Source of the DNA: Bacillus pumilus
GTDB taxonomy: Bacteria > Bacillota > Bacilli > Bacillales > Bacillaceae
Assembly (NCBI RefSeq): GCF_024498355.1
Contig: NZ_CP101833.1
Span: 3,143,001 to 3,207,000 of the forward strand
Length of the DNA stretch: 64,000 nucleotides
Direction of reading: 5' to 3'
A program made the translations under genes and the position numbers. Under the pieces are notes generated by a model. That model ran no database searches and was not told the origin of the DNA. It was given only the letters and a program-made list of their open reading frames with translations. Below are positions 15,691 through 23,428 of this stretch, piece after piece (position 1 is the first letter of the stretch; every line of letters starts with the position of its first letter).

Positions 15691-17126
15691 ACAGGTCCCT
15701 CCTTTATCGGAATCGCCAATTGAATGGTGGTGCCTTCGTTTGGATTTGAATCAATTTGAAGGGCATCTTGCACCCCGTAAAACAAACGCAGTCTTGACAC
15801 CACATTTCGAAGACCAATTCCTGTAGAATGGCCTTTACTCAGTGTGTTCGGATGATCCTCTTCTTTTTCCGATAGCAATCTTTTTTTCTCTCTTTCATTG
15901 ATTCCAGTCCCATTGTCCCGAATCCGAATCATCACAAAGCCATTGTCTCGATAGATAGAGAGCTCAACAAGCCCGCCTTCCTCCTTTGGTTCTACTCCAT
16001 GAATAAAGGCATTTTCGACAAGCGGCTGTAATGTGAGACTTGGAATGTGAACAGATAGACACGACTCATCTATGGTCGTTTTGCATGTAATACGATCGGC
16101 AAATCTCGTTTCTTGGATATGAAAATATTCTTTGACCACTTTCACTTCTTGTTCCAATGTAACGGACGTACTGAGAGCAGACAGTGAATACCGCATCAGC
16201 GTGGAAACCGATTGAATCAATCTCGATGTGGCATCTGCTGATTCTAAGTAAGCCATGCGTGATACGATGTTTAATGTGTTAAATAAAAAGTGTGGGTTCA
16301 TTTGGTTTTGCAGCGTTTTCAACTTCATGTCTTTGATTTTTTGATCTAAGGCAGCCTTTTGTTTCATCTCTTCAATCATCATTTTCATCTCCTGCCGCAT
16401 TCGTTGAAAGGCCTCATTTAACACAGATATTTCGTCCTTTGATGTGACATGCAAATTCGCTCCATCAAAATTTCCTTCTGATACTTCTTTGGCACTTCGA
16501 GACAGGTGGACGATTGGCCTTGATATCCCGCCAGCAATGATATATGCCATCCATAATGCGACCCCAATCGATAACGTAAACAGACACAGGGTAAAGAGCG
16601 CATAAGTTTGATGTCTTTTTTGAAGTGATTGATAGAGTGCCTGATACTCAGATAATTCATCATCTAGCAGGGTCATCGTCTGCTCTTGTATATAGGAGGA
16701 GACTGTTCTCACCTCCTTCACACTTGCAGCATATTCTTTGATTTTCCCTTCTTTTACATGTGTCATGGTCGCATCACCTTCATTCATGAGCGTCCGCATC
16801 ATATATTGATATTTTTCAATAGAGGGTATCGCCGCATGAAGCCCGGCATCTTTTAGCAGCACCTGATCATAGGTTTTCATTTTCTGTTTTGATTCAATAT
16901 ATTCTCTGGCAAACTGCCGATCTTTCTCAATGGCATAGGCATTGACCTTTTCATACATCGTTTTTGCCTCTGTGGATATATCATTAAGCAGGAGAAAAGA
17001 ACGAAAGCTCCTGCTATATTCTGAGGTTAATTTCGAGCTGCTCCAATAGACAAAAAAAGCAGCCACGTTACCAAGAAGCACAAGGATTAAAAACGCCAAT
17101 AACAATTTACTTCGAATCCTTCTCAT
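15684..17126 (-). CDS. Sensor histidine kinase (YesM/LytS-type HisKA_7TM-less, HAMP)
   Basis: Membrane sensor kinase of 480 residues. A helix at residues 7-28 and a second at about 175-198 bracket an extracellular domain. Then come a HAMP domain (near 200-250), the phospho-acceptor motif NPHFLFNTLN (near 280), the N-box PLVENAFIHG and the ATP-lid GTGIGLRNVVSRL. It overlaps the upstream binding-protein gene by an ATGA junction and the response regulator downstream. The three-gene order (sugar-binding protein, kinase, AraC-type regulator) matches the AraP-AraS-AraT type of sensor described in Geobacillus. Confidence 0.9.
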   Translation of the reverse strand: MRRIRSKLLLAFLILVLLGNVAAFFVYWSSSKLTSEYSRSFRSFLLLNDISTEAKTMYEKVNAYAIEKDRQFAREYIESKQKMKTYDQVLLKDAGLHAAIPSIEKYQYMMRTLMNEGDATMTHVKEGKIKEYAASVKEVRTVSSYIQEQTMTLLDDELSEYQALYQSLQKRHQTYALFTLCLFTLSIGVALWMAYIIAGGISRPIVHLSRSAKEVSEGNFDGANLHVTSKDEISVLNEAFQRMRQEMKMMIEEMKQKAALDQKIKDMKLKTLQNQMNPHFLFNTLNIVSRMAYLESADATSRLIQSVSTLMRYSLSALSTSVTLEQEVKVVKEYFHIQETRFADRITCKTTIDESCLSVHIPSLTLQPLVENAFIHGVEPKEEGGLVELSIYRDNGFVMIRIRDNGTGINEREKKRLLSEKEEDHPNTLSKGHSTGIGLRNVVSRLRLFYGVQDALQIDSNPNEGTTIQLAIPIKEGPVC

Positions 17127-18124
17127 GGCTGAACCCCCTGTGGTCTTTCTGTTTGATGAAGAGGCAAATCCCCGCGCCGAATCACACTCGTTCCTGTGTA
17201 CTGCAGCGCTTCTTCCTTTTCGCCTTTCTGCAAACGAACAAGTGATTCAACCGCTTGGTAGCCCATTTCATATGGGTGCTGCACGACCACCGCATCGATT
17301 TTTTCATCATCAAGCGCCTGAATCGTATCAGGCAATGTATCAAATGTGAGTACATAAAAATCAGCAGCTGATCGATATTGCTCTGTTGCTTGAATGATGC
17401 CGACACCATCTAATGCGCTTGTTCCATAAAATGCGGTCAGCTCTGCATGATTGTTTAATAGTTTATACGCTGCACCGGAAGCCCCTGACTTCGTAATGGC
17501 TGATTCTTCTATTCCAGCAATATGAATGCGTTTTTCAGCAGAAACGGCATCTCGAAATCCCTTAACGCGCAGCTTCTGGTGGATGGCATCAAGCCGGCCC
17601 GTGACAATTCCTACATACTGTTCGCCTGTTGTATCTGCGATGAGCGCCTGCCCTGCGATAAAGCCTGAATAATAATTATCCGTTCCAACATACACTTGAC
17701 GCTTGCTCCCCTCTGCATCCGTATCGACTGTGACGACATCAATGCCTTTTTCCCTTGCTTTTTGAAAGAGCGGTTTGTATTTCTTCGCGTCAAGTCCCTG
17801 CGTCATAATACCATCTACATGCCCAGCAATCGCCATATCAATGGTTTTAAGATGATCATCCAAATCAGCCTGCTTTGGGCCCAGGTATTCGAGATACACA
17901 CGATGAACGGCCGCCGCATCAGCAGCTCCCTTTTGCACCAGTTGCCAATATTCGTTATCAAGTTCCTCCGGTACAAGGACAAAGTGATATTGATAGGTTG
18001 ATACCACTTTGTCAGAAGCGCTTTCAATCTTAAATAAATCTTGACCTAATACACATAAAGAAATGACGGATAGCACACAAACTGTGAGAAGAGCGCCTAT
18101 TCCAATCAACTTAGACAGCTTCAC
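17123..18124 (-). CDS. Membrane-anchored sugar-binding sensor protein (RbsB/periplasmic-binding fold)
   Basis: A 333-residue protein with an N-terminal membrane helix (residues 6-28) and a Peripla_BP_4 type extracellular domain: FVLVPEELDNEYWQLVQKGA, then DGIMTQGLDAKKYKPL, then VDTDAEGSKRQVYVGTDNY, features of ribose/galactose-binding proteins. It lacks a lipobox and transporter partners, and is coupled to the kinase gene, so a role as sugar co-sensor rather than importer is inferred. The start is GTG nine bases after AGGAGG. An ABC-type binding function cannot be excluded. Confidence 0.8.
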   Translation of the reverse strand: MKLSKLIGIGALLTVCVLSVISLCVLGQDLFKIESASDKVVSTYQYHFVLVPEELDNEYWQLVQKGAADAAAVHRVYLEYLGPKQADLDDHLKTIDMAIAGHVDGIMTQGLDAKKYKPLFQKAREKGIDVVTVDTDAEGSKRQVYVGTDNYYSGFIAGQALIADTTGEQYVGIVTGRLDAIHQKLRVKGFRDAVSAEKRIHIAGIEESAITKSGASGAAYKLLNNHAELTAFYGTSALDGVGIIQATEQYRSAADFYVLTFDTLPDTIQALDDEKIDAVVVQHPYEMGYQAVESLVRLQKGEKEEALQYTGTSVIRRGDLPLHQTERPQGVQP

Positions 18125-18153
18125 TCACATCCCCCTCCTTTCATTGTTGCCGC

Positions 18154-18185
18154 ATAAAAAAAGAGCTGCTTATAAGCATACTCTC
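18154..18185 (-). terminator. Terminator downstream of ysnE
   Basis: Minus strand GAG-GCTTATAAGC-CTC type hairpin followed by TTTTTTT, directly after the acetyltransferase stop. Confidence 0.65.
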
Positions 18186-18192
18186 TCGACCT

Positions 18193-18648
18193 CTATAATT
18201 CCTTTGTCATAAATAAACTGTTTGGATCTTCTTGATATGAACCAAAAGGCGGACAATATTGAAACCCAAAGCTTTCATATAGTCTTCTTGCTGGTTCAAA
18301 GAAAGCCATCGCACCTGTTTCGAGGCTGACACGTGTATAGCCTCGCTGTTTGGCTTCTTGGAGAAGGTAGGTCAGCATTTGCCTTGCTACCCCTTTTCGC
18401 ATATGGAGAGCTGCCGTCCTCATCGATTTGATTTCACCATGTTCACTTGATAGCTCCTTTATCGCTCCGCAGCCAAGAAGTTCCTCTCCATCCCATACAC
18501 TCCACACTGTGACATCTTGTTTTTTCAAATCGTCTAATGGAAGGGCATGAATGCTTTCTGGGGGAGAATGCTCCTTCATCTCTTCTACATGACCGGTGAT
18601 CAGCTGATCTATCCGTCCATCTGTGAGTGCATCTTGTTGAATGTACAT
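18193..18648 (-). CDS. ysnE: YsnE-like GNAT N-acetyltransferase
   Basis: Acetyl-CoA dependent acetyltransferase of 151 residues. The sequence resembles B. subtilis YsnE closely as I recall it: SPPESIHAL, EIKSMRT, the acetyl-CoA loop RKGVARQML (near 100) and a C-terminal LYESFGFQYC. The substrate is not established; YsnE has been linked to auxin formation in plant-associated Bacillus. It lies downstream of kdgA on the same strand but behind a possible terminator and with its own GGAGG site, so it may be a separate unit. Confidence 0.82.
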   Translation of the reverse strand: MYIQQDALTDGRIDQLITGHVEEMKEHSPPESIHALPLDDLKKQDVTVWSVWDGEELLGCGAIKELSSEHGEIKSMRTAALHMRKGVARQMLTYLLQEAKQRGYTRVSLETGAMAFFEPARRLYESFGFQYCPPFGSYQEDPNSLFMTKEL

Positions 18649-18711
18649 TCCAATCCCTCCTTCACGATCATTGTACGTGAAGAGTCGAATCTTACCCGCT
18701 GTTATGTCAGA

Positions 18712-18751
18712 TAAACGAACAAACCACCGGCATCCATGAGCCAGTTGTTTG
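18712..18751 (-). terminator. Likely terminator of the kdg operon
   Basis: Minus strand 12-bp arms (CAAACAACTGGC with GCCGGTGGTTTG, one mismatch and one G-U) with an 8-nt loop, followed by TTCGTTTA. The T run is short. Confidence 0.5.
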
Positions 18752-18767
18752 GTGTCATATCAAGTAT

Positions 18768-19367
18768 TTATGAAGAAAGAACCGCTTGTAATTCTTCTGC
18801 TGTACTGCTTCCAAGCTGACTGCCGACACCTACTGCCACAGCACCTGCTGCGAGCCATTTTGGGACATCGGCTGGATGAATGCCGCCTGTTGGAATAAAT
18901 TCAACCTCTGGAAACGGGCCTTGTAAGTTTTTCATATAGGACAAACCGAAGGAGCCGCTTGGAAAAAGCTTGAGCAAGCGGTATCCATTTGCTTTTGCCT
19001 GCATGATTTCACTCGGGGTCAGGACACCTGGCACATAGAGTGTATCGTGAAATGATAGATGCTCTCCAATCACAGAGAGATATCCTGGACTGACAATAAA
19101 TTGCGAGCCTGCCTCAATGGCTGATTGTGCCTGTTCAAGCGTCGTGATCGTTCCTGCTCCTACAATGAGTTCTTGCTCATGCCGAAAGGATGCGATGATG
19201 CGTTCAGCATTTGGAGTGGTATACGTTACTTCAATGGCACGCACCCCTTTTTTCTTTAAACGCTGAATCATCTCAATGCCTTCTCCTTCACTATCCGCTC
19301 TAACCACTGCGATCAGTTTACAGACTGCGAGCTGCTCTTTAACGTTCAAACTTGCTGACTTTCCCAT
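18768..19367 (-). CDS. kdgA: 2-keto-3-deoxy-6-phosphogluconate aldolase
   Basis: Cleaves KDPG to pyruvate and glyceraldehyde-3-phosphate, the last step of KDG catabolism. It is a class I aldolase with about 199 residues: AVVRADSEGEG, EVTYTTPNAE with the conserved Glu, SPGYL, and the Schiff-base Lys in LLKLFPSGSFG (near 130). The ATG at 19367 is nine bases from AAGGGGG; an ATG at 19376 abuts that site and is less likely. The gene overlaps the 3' end of kdgK, so the two are translationally coupled. Confidence 0.92.
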   Translation of the reverse strand: MGKSASLNVKEQLAVCKLIAVVRADSEGEGIEMIQRLKKKGVRAIEVTYTTPNAERIIASFRHEQELIVGAGTITTLEQAQSAIEAGSQFIVSPGYLSVIGEHLSFHDTLYVPGVLTPSEIMQAKANGYRLLKLFPSGSFGLSYMKNLQGPFPEVEFIPTGGIHPADVPKWLAAGAVAVGVGSQLGSSTAEELQAVLSS

Positions 19368-20355
19368 CTCTCTCATCCCCCTTCATATACTCCCGCCTGT
19401 GATTCCGTTTGGCTTCTTTCATAAACGCCTGAAGCTCCTCCCGAGTGGGCAGTCCATCCTTATCTCCTGGAGACATCACCGCAAGTGCCCCAATGGCATT
19501 ACCCCTTGTAACGGATTTTTCATAGGATAAGCCGTCAAGTAAGCCACTAATGACCCCCACTGCAAATCCATCACCAGCGCCGACCGTATCAACGACATCA
19601 TGAACATGAAACCCGCTCACAATTCCCTGACCGGCGGCACTTTTATAAAAGGCACCTTCCGCTCCGAGCTTAATGACCACTAGCTTGACACCTTTTTGTA
19701 AATAGACCTCTGCAATCTCTTCCGGCTCATGGCATCCCGTGAGCCTTTGCCCTTCTGCAAGTCCCGGGAAAAACCAATCGACTTGATAGGCTATCTGGTT
19801 CACCGTATGAATCATATCCTCTTCCTCTTCCCATAGCTGAAGCCTAATGTTCGGATCAAATGAAATGGTTTTGCCTGCTTCCTTCATGGCTTGAAGGACA
19901 CAAAAAGAAAACGCTCTCATTTCACTAGACAGTGCAGGCGGAATACCTGTCATATGAAGGTGTCCAGCCTGCCGGAAATAGTTGGAGGGAAAGTCACTTG
20001 GACTCATTGTGCTCGCAGCAGAGCCTTTCCGGTAATACGTCACGTCAGGGTCTCCATCAATGACTTTTGATTTAAGCAATAACCCAGTTTGGGACCCATC
20101 ATTTGAACGGAGCACTGCACTTGTATCGACCCCTTCTTTTTGAAGCTCTTCTAAAATAAATGTGCCAAGTGAGTCTGCCCCGACTTTGCTCATCCAGCCA
20201 ACCTCAAAACCCAGCCTTGAAAGGCCGACAGCGACGTTACTCTCTGCACCAGCAAGCGCCTTTTGAAACGTATGCACTTGATGAAGTTCTCCAACTTCTT
20301 TTGCGTAAAACATCGCCATTGATTCCCCAAATGTGACCGCATCCAATGCTTTCAC
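19339..20355 (-). CDS. kdgK: 2-keto-3-deoxygluconate kinase
   Basis: Phosphorylates KDG to KDPG with ATP. It is a PfkB-family sugar kinase of 338 residues with GAESNVAVGLSRLG near 37, SFDPNIRLQLW near 168 and the catalytic DTVGAGDGFAVG near 254-265. The start is GTG, six bases after GGGGAG. A KdgR-type operator lies 17 bp upstream, between kdgR and kdgK. It is coupled to kdgA by overlap. Confidence 0.93.
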   Translation of the reverse strand: MKALDAVTFGESMAMFYAKEVGELHQVHTFQKALAGAESNVAVGLSRLGFEVGWMSKVGADSLGTFILEELQKEGVDTSAVLRSNDGSQTGLLLKSKVIDGDPDVTYYRKGSAASTMSPSDFPSNYFRQAGHLHMTGIPPALSSEMRAFSFCVLQAMKEAGKTISFDPNIRLQLWEEEEDMIHTVNQIAYQVDWFFPGLAEGQRLTGCHEPEEIAEVYLQKGVKLVVIKLGAEGAFYKSAAGQGIVSGFHVHDVVDTVGAGDGFAVGVISGLLDGLSYEKSVTRGNAIGALAVMSPGDKDGLPTREELQAFMKEAKRNHRREYMKGDERDGKVSKFER

Positions 20356-20371
20356 TCATTTCTCCCCTCTC

Positions 20372-20388
20372 TTGGTACCGGTTTCAAA
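20372..20388. promoter_or_regulatory. KdgR-type operator 1, ahead of kdgK
   Basis: TTGGTACCGGTTTCAAA. On the minus strand it reads TTGAAACCGGTACCAA, a near-perfect palindrome shared with the two other sites in this locus. Confidence 0.65.
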
Positions 20389-20441
20389 TTAGTTGAAAAA
20401 GAGAGAGCATGCACGTATGTATACTCTTCTCTGCCTTTCGC

Positions 20442-21452
20442 TTATAAAGATTTCCTGACAATGATTTCTCCATCGAGTTGAATGGTTTGGGGCGCACTTT
20501 CATCGCCTTCAAGCCGTGTCTTGATTTTTTGCATGGCCGCTTTCCCCATTTCATGAGATGGCTGTGCAACAGTTGTGATCCCTGGCCCAATCAGCTTATA
20601 CCATTCTGTATCATCAAACCCGGCAATGCCTATCTCATCAGGAATCTTGATCCCAAGCTCCACGAGTTCACTAATGAGCTTCAGCATGAGTAAACCATTG
20701 CCTGCTAAAATCGCCTTTTTTTGATGGTTTGATTGTAAAAAACGGACAATCTCTTCTCGTATTTGTTCCTTTTTCTTCAAATTGATTTCTGAAATGATAG
20801 GTTTCTTATGTTTACTCATGGCCGTCTGTTCATATGCTTCTTTTCGTTCTTCACGAGGACTAATCCCATCAACCGGCTCAGTAAAGAAAGCGATGTGATC
20901 GTAGCCTTTCTCATACATTTGTCGAAGCAGTCGGATCGTGATATCACGGTTATTCGTTGTCACTGTGTCGACTTTGAGTTCAGGTAATTTACGGTCAACA
21001 AGGACAATCGGTACACCGTTTTTCTTAAAATCCTGTAGAATGTCATTGTTTTGACCTGTCGTATTGATGATGAGCCCTTCAATATAATGCGCATTCAGCT
21101 TCAGGAGCATTTCTCGTTCTTTTTCTGGACGATTATCTGTGTTGCACACCATGATGCTGTACCCATATTCATCACAAATCTCTTCGACACCGCGAAGCGT
21201 CGCTACAGAGAATGGATTCGTTATATCGGCTACAATAAAACCAATGACCTTACTTTTTCTTACTTTTAGTCCTTGAGCGAGCTGACTCGGGCGGTAATGG
21301 AGCTCCTCAATGGCTTTTTTAATCTTTTTTACCTTTTCAGAAGAAATTTCATTTGTTCTGCCATTGATATATCTGGATACTGTTGATTTTGAAACACCTG
21401 CATAAGCTGCAACTTCGTTAATGGTCACTTTCATTTGCTTCTTCTCTTTCAT
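20442..21452 (-). CDS. kdgR: LacI-family repressor of KDG catabolism
   Basis: DNA-binding regulator of 336 residues: an N-terminal LacI helix-turn-helix (VTINEVAAYAGVSKSTVSRYINGR, positions about 8-31) with a hinge RPSQLAQGL, then a periplasmic-binding-type effector domain that probably senses KDG or a derivative. It is transcribed with kdgK-kdgA and divergent from kduI. An operator palindrome lies between its promoter and start, suggesting autoregulation. In B. subtilis KdgR controls the kdu/kdg genes in the same way. Confidence 0.9.
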   Translation of the reverse strand: MKEKKQMKVTINEVAAYAGVSKSTVSRYINGRTNEISSEKVKKIKKAIEELHYRPSQLAQGLKVRKSKVIGFIVADITNPFSVATLRGVEEICDEYGYSIMVCNTDNRPEKEREMLLKLNAHYIEGLIINTTGQNNDILQDFKKNGVPIVLVDRKLPELKVDTVTTNNRDITIRLLRQMYEKGYDHIAFFTEPVDGISPREERKEAYEQTAMSKHKKPIISEINLKKKEQIREEIVRFLQSNHQKKAILAGNGLLMLKLISELVELGIKIPDEIGIAGFDDTEWYKLIGPGITTVAQPSHEMGKAAMQKIKTRLEGDESAPQTIQLDGEIIVRKSL

Positions 21453-21486
21453 TCAAAAAACTCCCACGATTAATCTTCTGATTTGT

Positions 21487-21506
21487 TTCGAAACCGATTT
21501 CAAATA
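21487..21506. promoter_or_regulatory. KdgR-type operator 2, upstream of kdgR
   Basis: Contains GAAACCGATTTCAAAT, the same core as operator 3. It lies just downstream of a minus-strand -10 (TATGCT) for kdgR. Confidence 0.65.
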
Positions 21507-21598
21507 AACTTAAAAAGAGCATACCATAATTTGATGAATACCAGAAGAATTTTTTGCATGCTCATGAAAAAATACATCTTATCAAGATAAAAGAAAGT

Positions 21599-21608
21599 GA
21601 TTTCAAAT
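21599..21608. promoter_or_regulatory. KdgR operator half-site
   Basis: GATTTCAAAT repeats the right half of operator 2 and abuts the kduI -35. It may allow looping or auxiliary binding. Confidence 0.35.
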
Positions 21609-21614
21609 TAACGG

Positions 21615-21643
21615 TTGACGCCGCTCTCTTTTTCCTCTAGAAT
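21615..21643 (+). promoter_or_regulatory. kduI-kduD promoter
   Basis: TTGACG, 17 bp, TAGAAT: a near-consensus SigA promoter. Operator 3 begins five bases after the -10, at the expected transcription start. Confidence 0.75.
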
Positions 21644-21648
21644 TTTCC

Positions 21649-21666
21649 TTGAAACCGATACCAAAT
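21649..21666. promoter_or_regulatory. KdgR-type operator 3, at kduI
   Basis: TTGAAACCGATACCAAAT overlaps the predicted kduI start point, the classic position for LacI-type repression. Confidence 0.7.
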
Positions 21667-21712
21667 AAAACACCAATATTTTGTTTCAGATAGAAAGGGA
21701 GGCTTATTTCAA

Positions 21713-22540
21713 ATGGAAAATCGTTATGCTGTACATCCTGAGCAGGTCAAACGTTTTACAACAGAGGAACTTCGTCGTCATTTTCATATTCCTACGCTAT
21801 TCGTCAGCGGTGAATTGAAGCTCTATTATTCGCATGAGGATCGTGTGGTCATTGGCGGGGCAATGCCGACAGCAGAAACGATCAAGCTGGATGCCGGCGA
21901 CTTTTTACGCACGGATTATTTCCTTGAAAGACGAGAAATTGGCATCGTGAATGTCGGCGGGCAAGGAACGGTTACAGTCGATGGTGAGTCTTTTGTGCTG
22001 GAGCATAAAGATTTCTTATATATTGGTCTTGGACACGAAGATGTGCAGTTTACTAGTTCATCAGGCGAGCAGGCCAAGTTCTATCTTGTATCAGCAACGG
22101 CTCATAGAGCATACCCTACGCAAAAGGCAGCCATTGCTGAATTAACACCGAATCACTTAGGGGAGGCGTCTGCCTCAAACGTGCGAAACCTGTATCAGGT
22201 CATCCATGCAGACGGCATCCAAAGCTGTCAGCTCATGATGGGAATGACTCAGCTTGAAACGAATAACACATGGAACACGATGCCTGCTCATATTCATGAC
22301 CGGCGTATGGAAGTGTACTTATATCTTGATATAGAAGAAGAGGCACGTGTCTTTCATTTTATGGGGGAGCCCTCTGAAACGAGACATCTCGTTGTCGCAA
22401 ATGAGGAAGCGGTTATTTCTCCTGCCTGGTCCATTCATTCAGGCTCAGGTACAGCGAATTATTCATTTATTTGGGCAATGGCGGGAGAAAACTATACGTT
22501 CAAAGATATGGACTTTGTCCCAATGGACCAGCTGAGGTAA
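21713..22540 (+). CDS. kduI: 5-keto-4-deoxyuronate isomerase
   Basis: Converts 5-keto-4-deoxyuronate, released from unsaturated pectin fragments, to 3-deoxy-D-glycero-2,5-hexodiulosonate. The 275-residue length is that of the family. It is a bicupin: the metal-binding MPAHIHDRRMEVYLYLD segment (near 193-209) supplies the His/Glu ligands. The start follows GGGAGG. It is the first gene of a two-gene operon behind an operator-controlled promoter, divergent from kdgR. Confidence 0.95.
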   Translation: MENRYAVHPEQVKRFTTEELRRHFHIPTLFVSGELKLYYSHEDRVVIGGAMPTAETIKLDAGDFLRTDYFLERREIGIVNVGGQGTVTVDGESFVLEHKDFLYIGLGHEDVQFTSSSGEQAKFYLVSATAHRAYPTQKAAIAELTPNHLGEASASNVRNLYQVIHADGIQSCQLMMGMTQLETNNTWNTMPAHIHDRRMEVYLYLDIEEEARVFHFMGEPSETRHLVVANEEAVISPAWSIHSGSGTANYSFIWAMAGENYTFKDMDFVPMDQLR

Positions 22541-22545
22541 CGAGG

Positions 22546-23319
22546 GTGACGACGACATCATATGTTGCGTCCCTCTTTTCCCTCGAAGGCAAAACAGCCC
22601 TTGTGACAGGTCCTGGAACTGGCATTGGTCAAGGTATTGCTGTGGCGCTTGCCCGTTCAGGTGCAGATATCATCGGCACATACCACCGCACACCACTTGA
22701 TGAAACAAAAGCGCTTGTCGAACAGACTGGCAGATCATTTCATGCATATCAGGTCGACTTTGCCGATCCTCAGTCTGCACAGCGGGATGTCGATACCATT
22801 TTAAAGCAGCATACCATTGATATTTTAATCAATAATGCTGGAACCATTAAAAGAGAAGAGGCCGCTCACTATTCAGAGGAAAATTGGCATACTGTCATGG
22901 ATGTGAATATCAACAGTCTCTTTTTTCTCACTCAAAAGGTTGGGCAGCAAATGCTGAAAAACGGGCAAGGGAAAATCGTCAATATCGCCTCCCTCCTCTC
23001 GTTTCAAGGCGGCGTCTTTGTTCCCGCTTATACAGCGAGTAAGCATGCTGTCGCTGGTCTGACCAAAGCTTTTGCGAACGAATGGGCGAAACATCAAATT
23101 CAGGTAAATGCGATCGCACCTGGTTATATTGCAACCAATAACACTCAAGCCATTCGTGATGATGCGAATCGAAATGAAGAAATTCTCAAAAGAATCCCCG
23201 CCGGGCGCTGGGGACAGCCTGAGGATCTAGCCGGTGCAGCTGTTTTCCTTAGCTCACCAGCTTCCGATTATATGAACGGCCACATTTTAGCTGTTGATGG
23301 CGGCTGGCTTGCGAGATAA
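22546..23319 (+). CDS. kduD: 2-keto-3-deoxygluconate dehydrogenase (SDR)
   Basis: NAD-dependent short-chain dehydrogenase that reduces the KduI product to KDG. From a GTG at 22546 it has 257 residues (B. subtilis KduD 254). It contains TGPGTGIGQG (cofactor loop), NNAG and the YTASK catalytic pair with Ser in NIASLL. The GTG is chosen because GAGG lies eight bases upstream, within the kduI stop region; a longer frame would run into kduI. Output feeds KdgK and KdgA encoded on the other strand. Confidence 0.93.
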   Translation: MTTTSYVASLFSLEGKTALVTGPGTGIGQGIAVALARSGADIIGTYHRTPLDETKALVEQTGRSFHAYQVDFADPQSAQRDVDTILKQHTIDILINNAGTIKREEAAHYSEENWHTVMDVNINSLFFLTQKVGQQMLKNGQGKIVNIASLLSFQGGVFVPAYTASKHAVAGLTKAFANEWAKHQIQVNAIAPGYIATNNTQAIRDDANRNEEILKRIPAGRWGQPEDLAGAAVFLSSPASDYMNGHILAVDGGWLAR

Positions 23320-23327
23320 ACATATCG

Positions 23328-23360
23328 AGAGAATTCCTATTTTCAGGGATTCTCTTTTTT
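23328..23360 (+). terminator. Terminator of kduI-kduD
   Basis: AGAGAATTCCT and AGGGATTCTCT arms followed by TTTTT. Confidence 0.75.
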
Positions 23361-23365
23361 CTATT

Positions 23366-23396
23366 TGCATAATTCTCCTCCTTCCGAGTCACTCTA
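23366..23396 (+). promoter_or_regulatory. Forespore SigG-type promoter of gerBA
   Basis: TGCATA, 18 bp, CACTCTA fits the SigG consensus (GHATR, 17-18 bp, CATWHTA) with one mismatch in the -10. It lies about 32 bp upstream of the gerBA start. Confidence 0.65.
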
Positions 23397-23428
23397 TAAA
23401 AAACATGACATGAGGGTGGTGAGGTATT

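Noticed and set aside
11058..23319. Sugar and KDG block as a recent genomic island
   Set aside because: No integrase, tRNA, direct-repeat boundary or clear change in codon character; more likely a lineage-specific arrangement.
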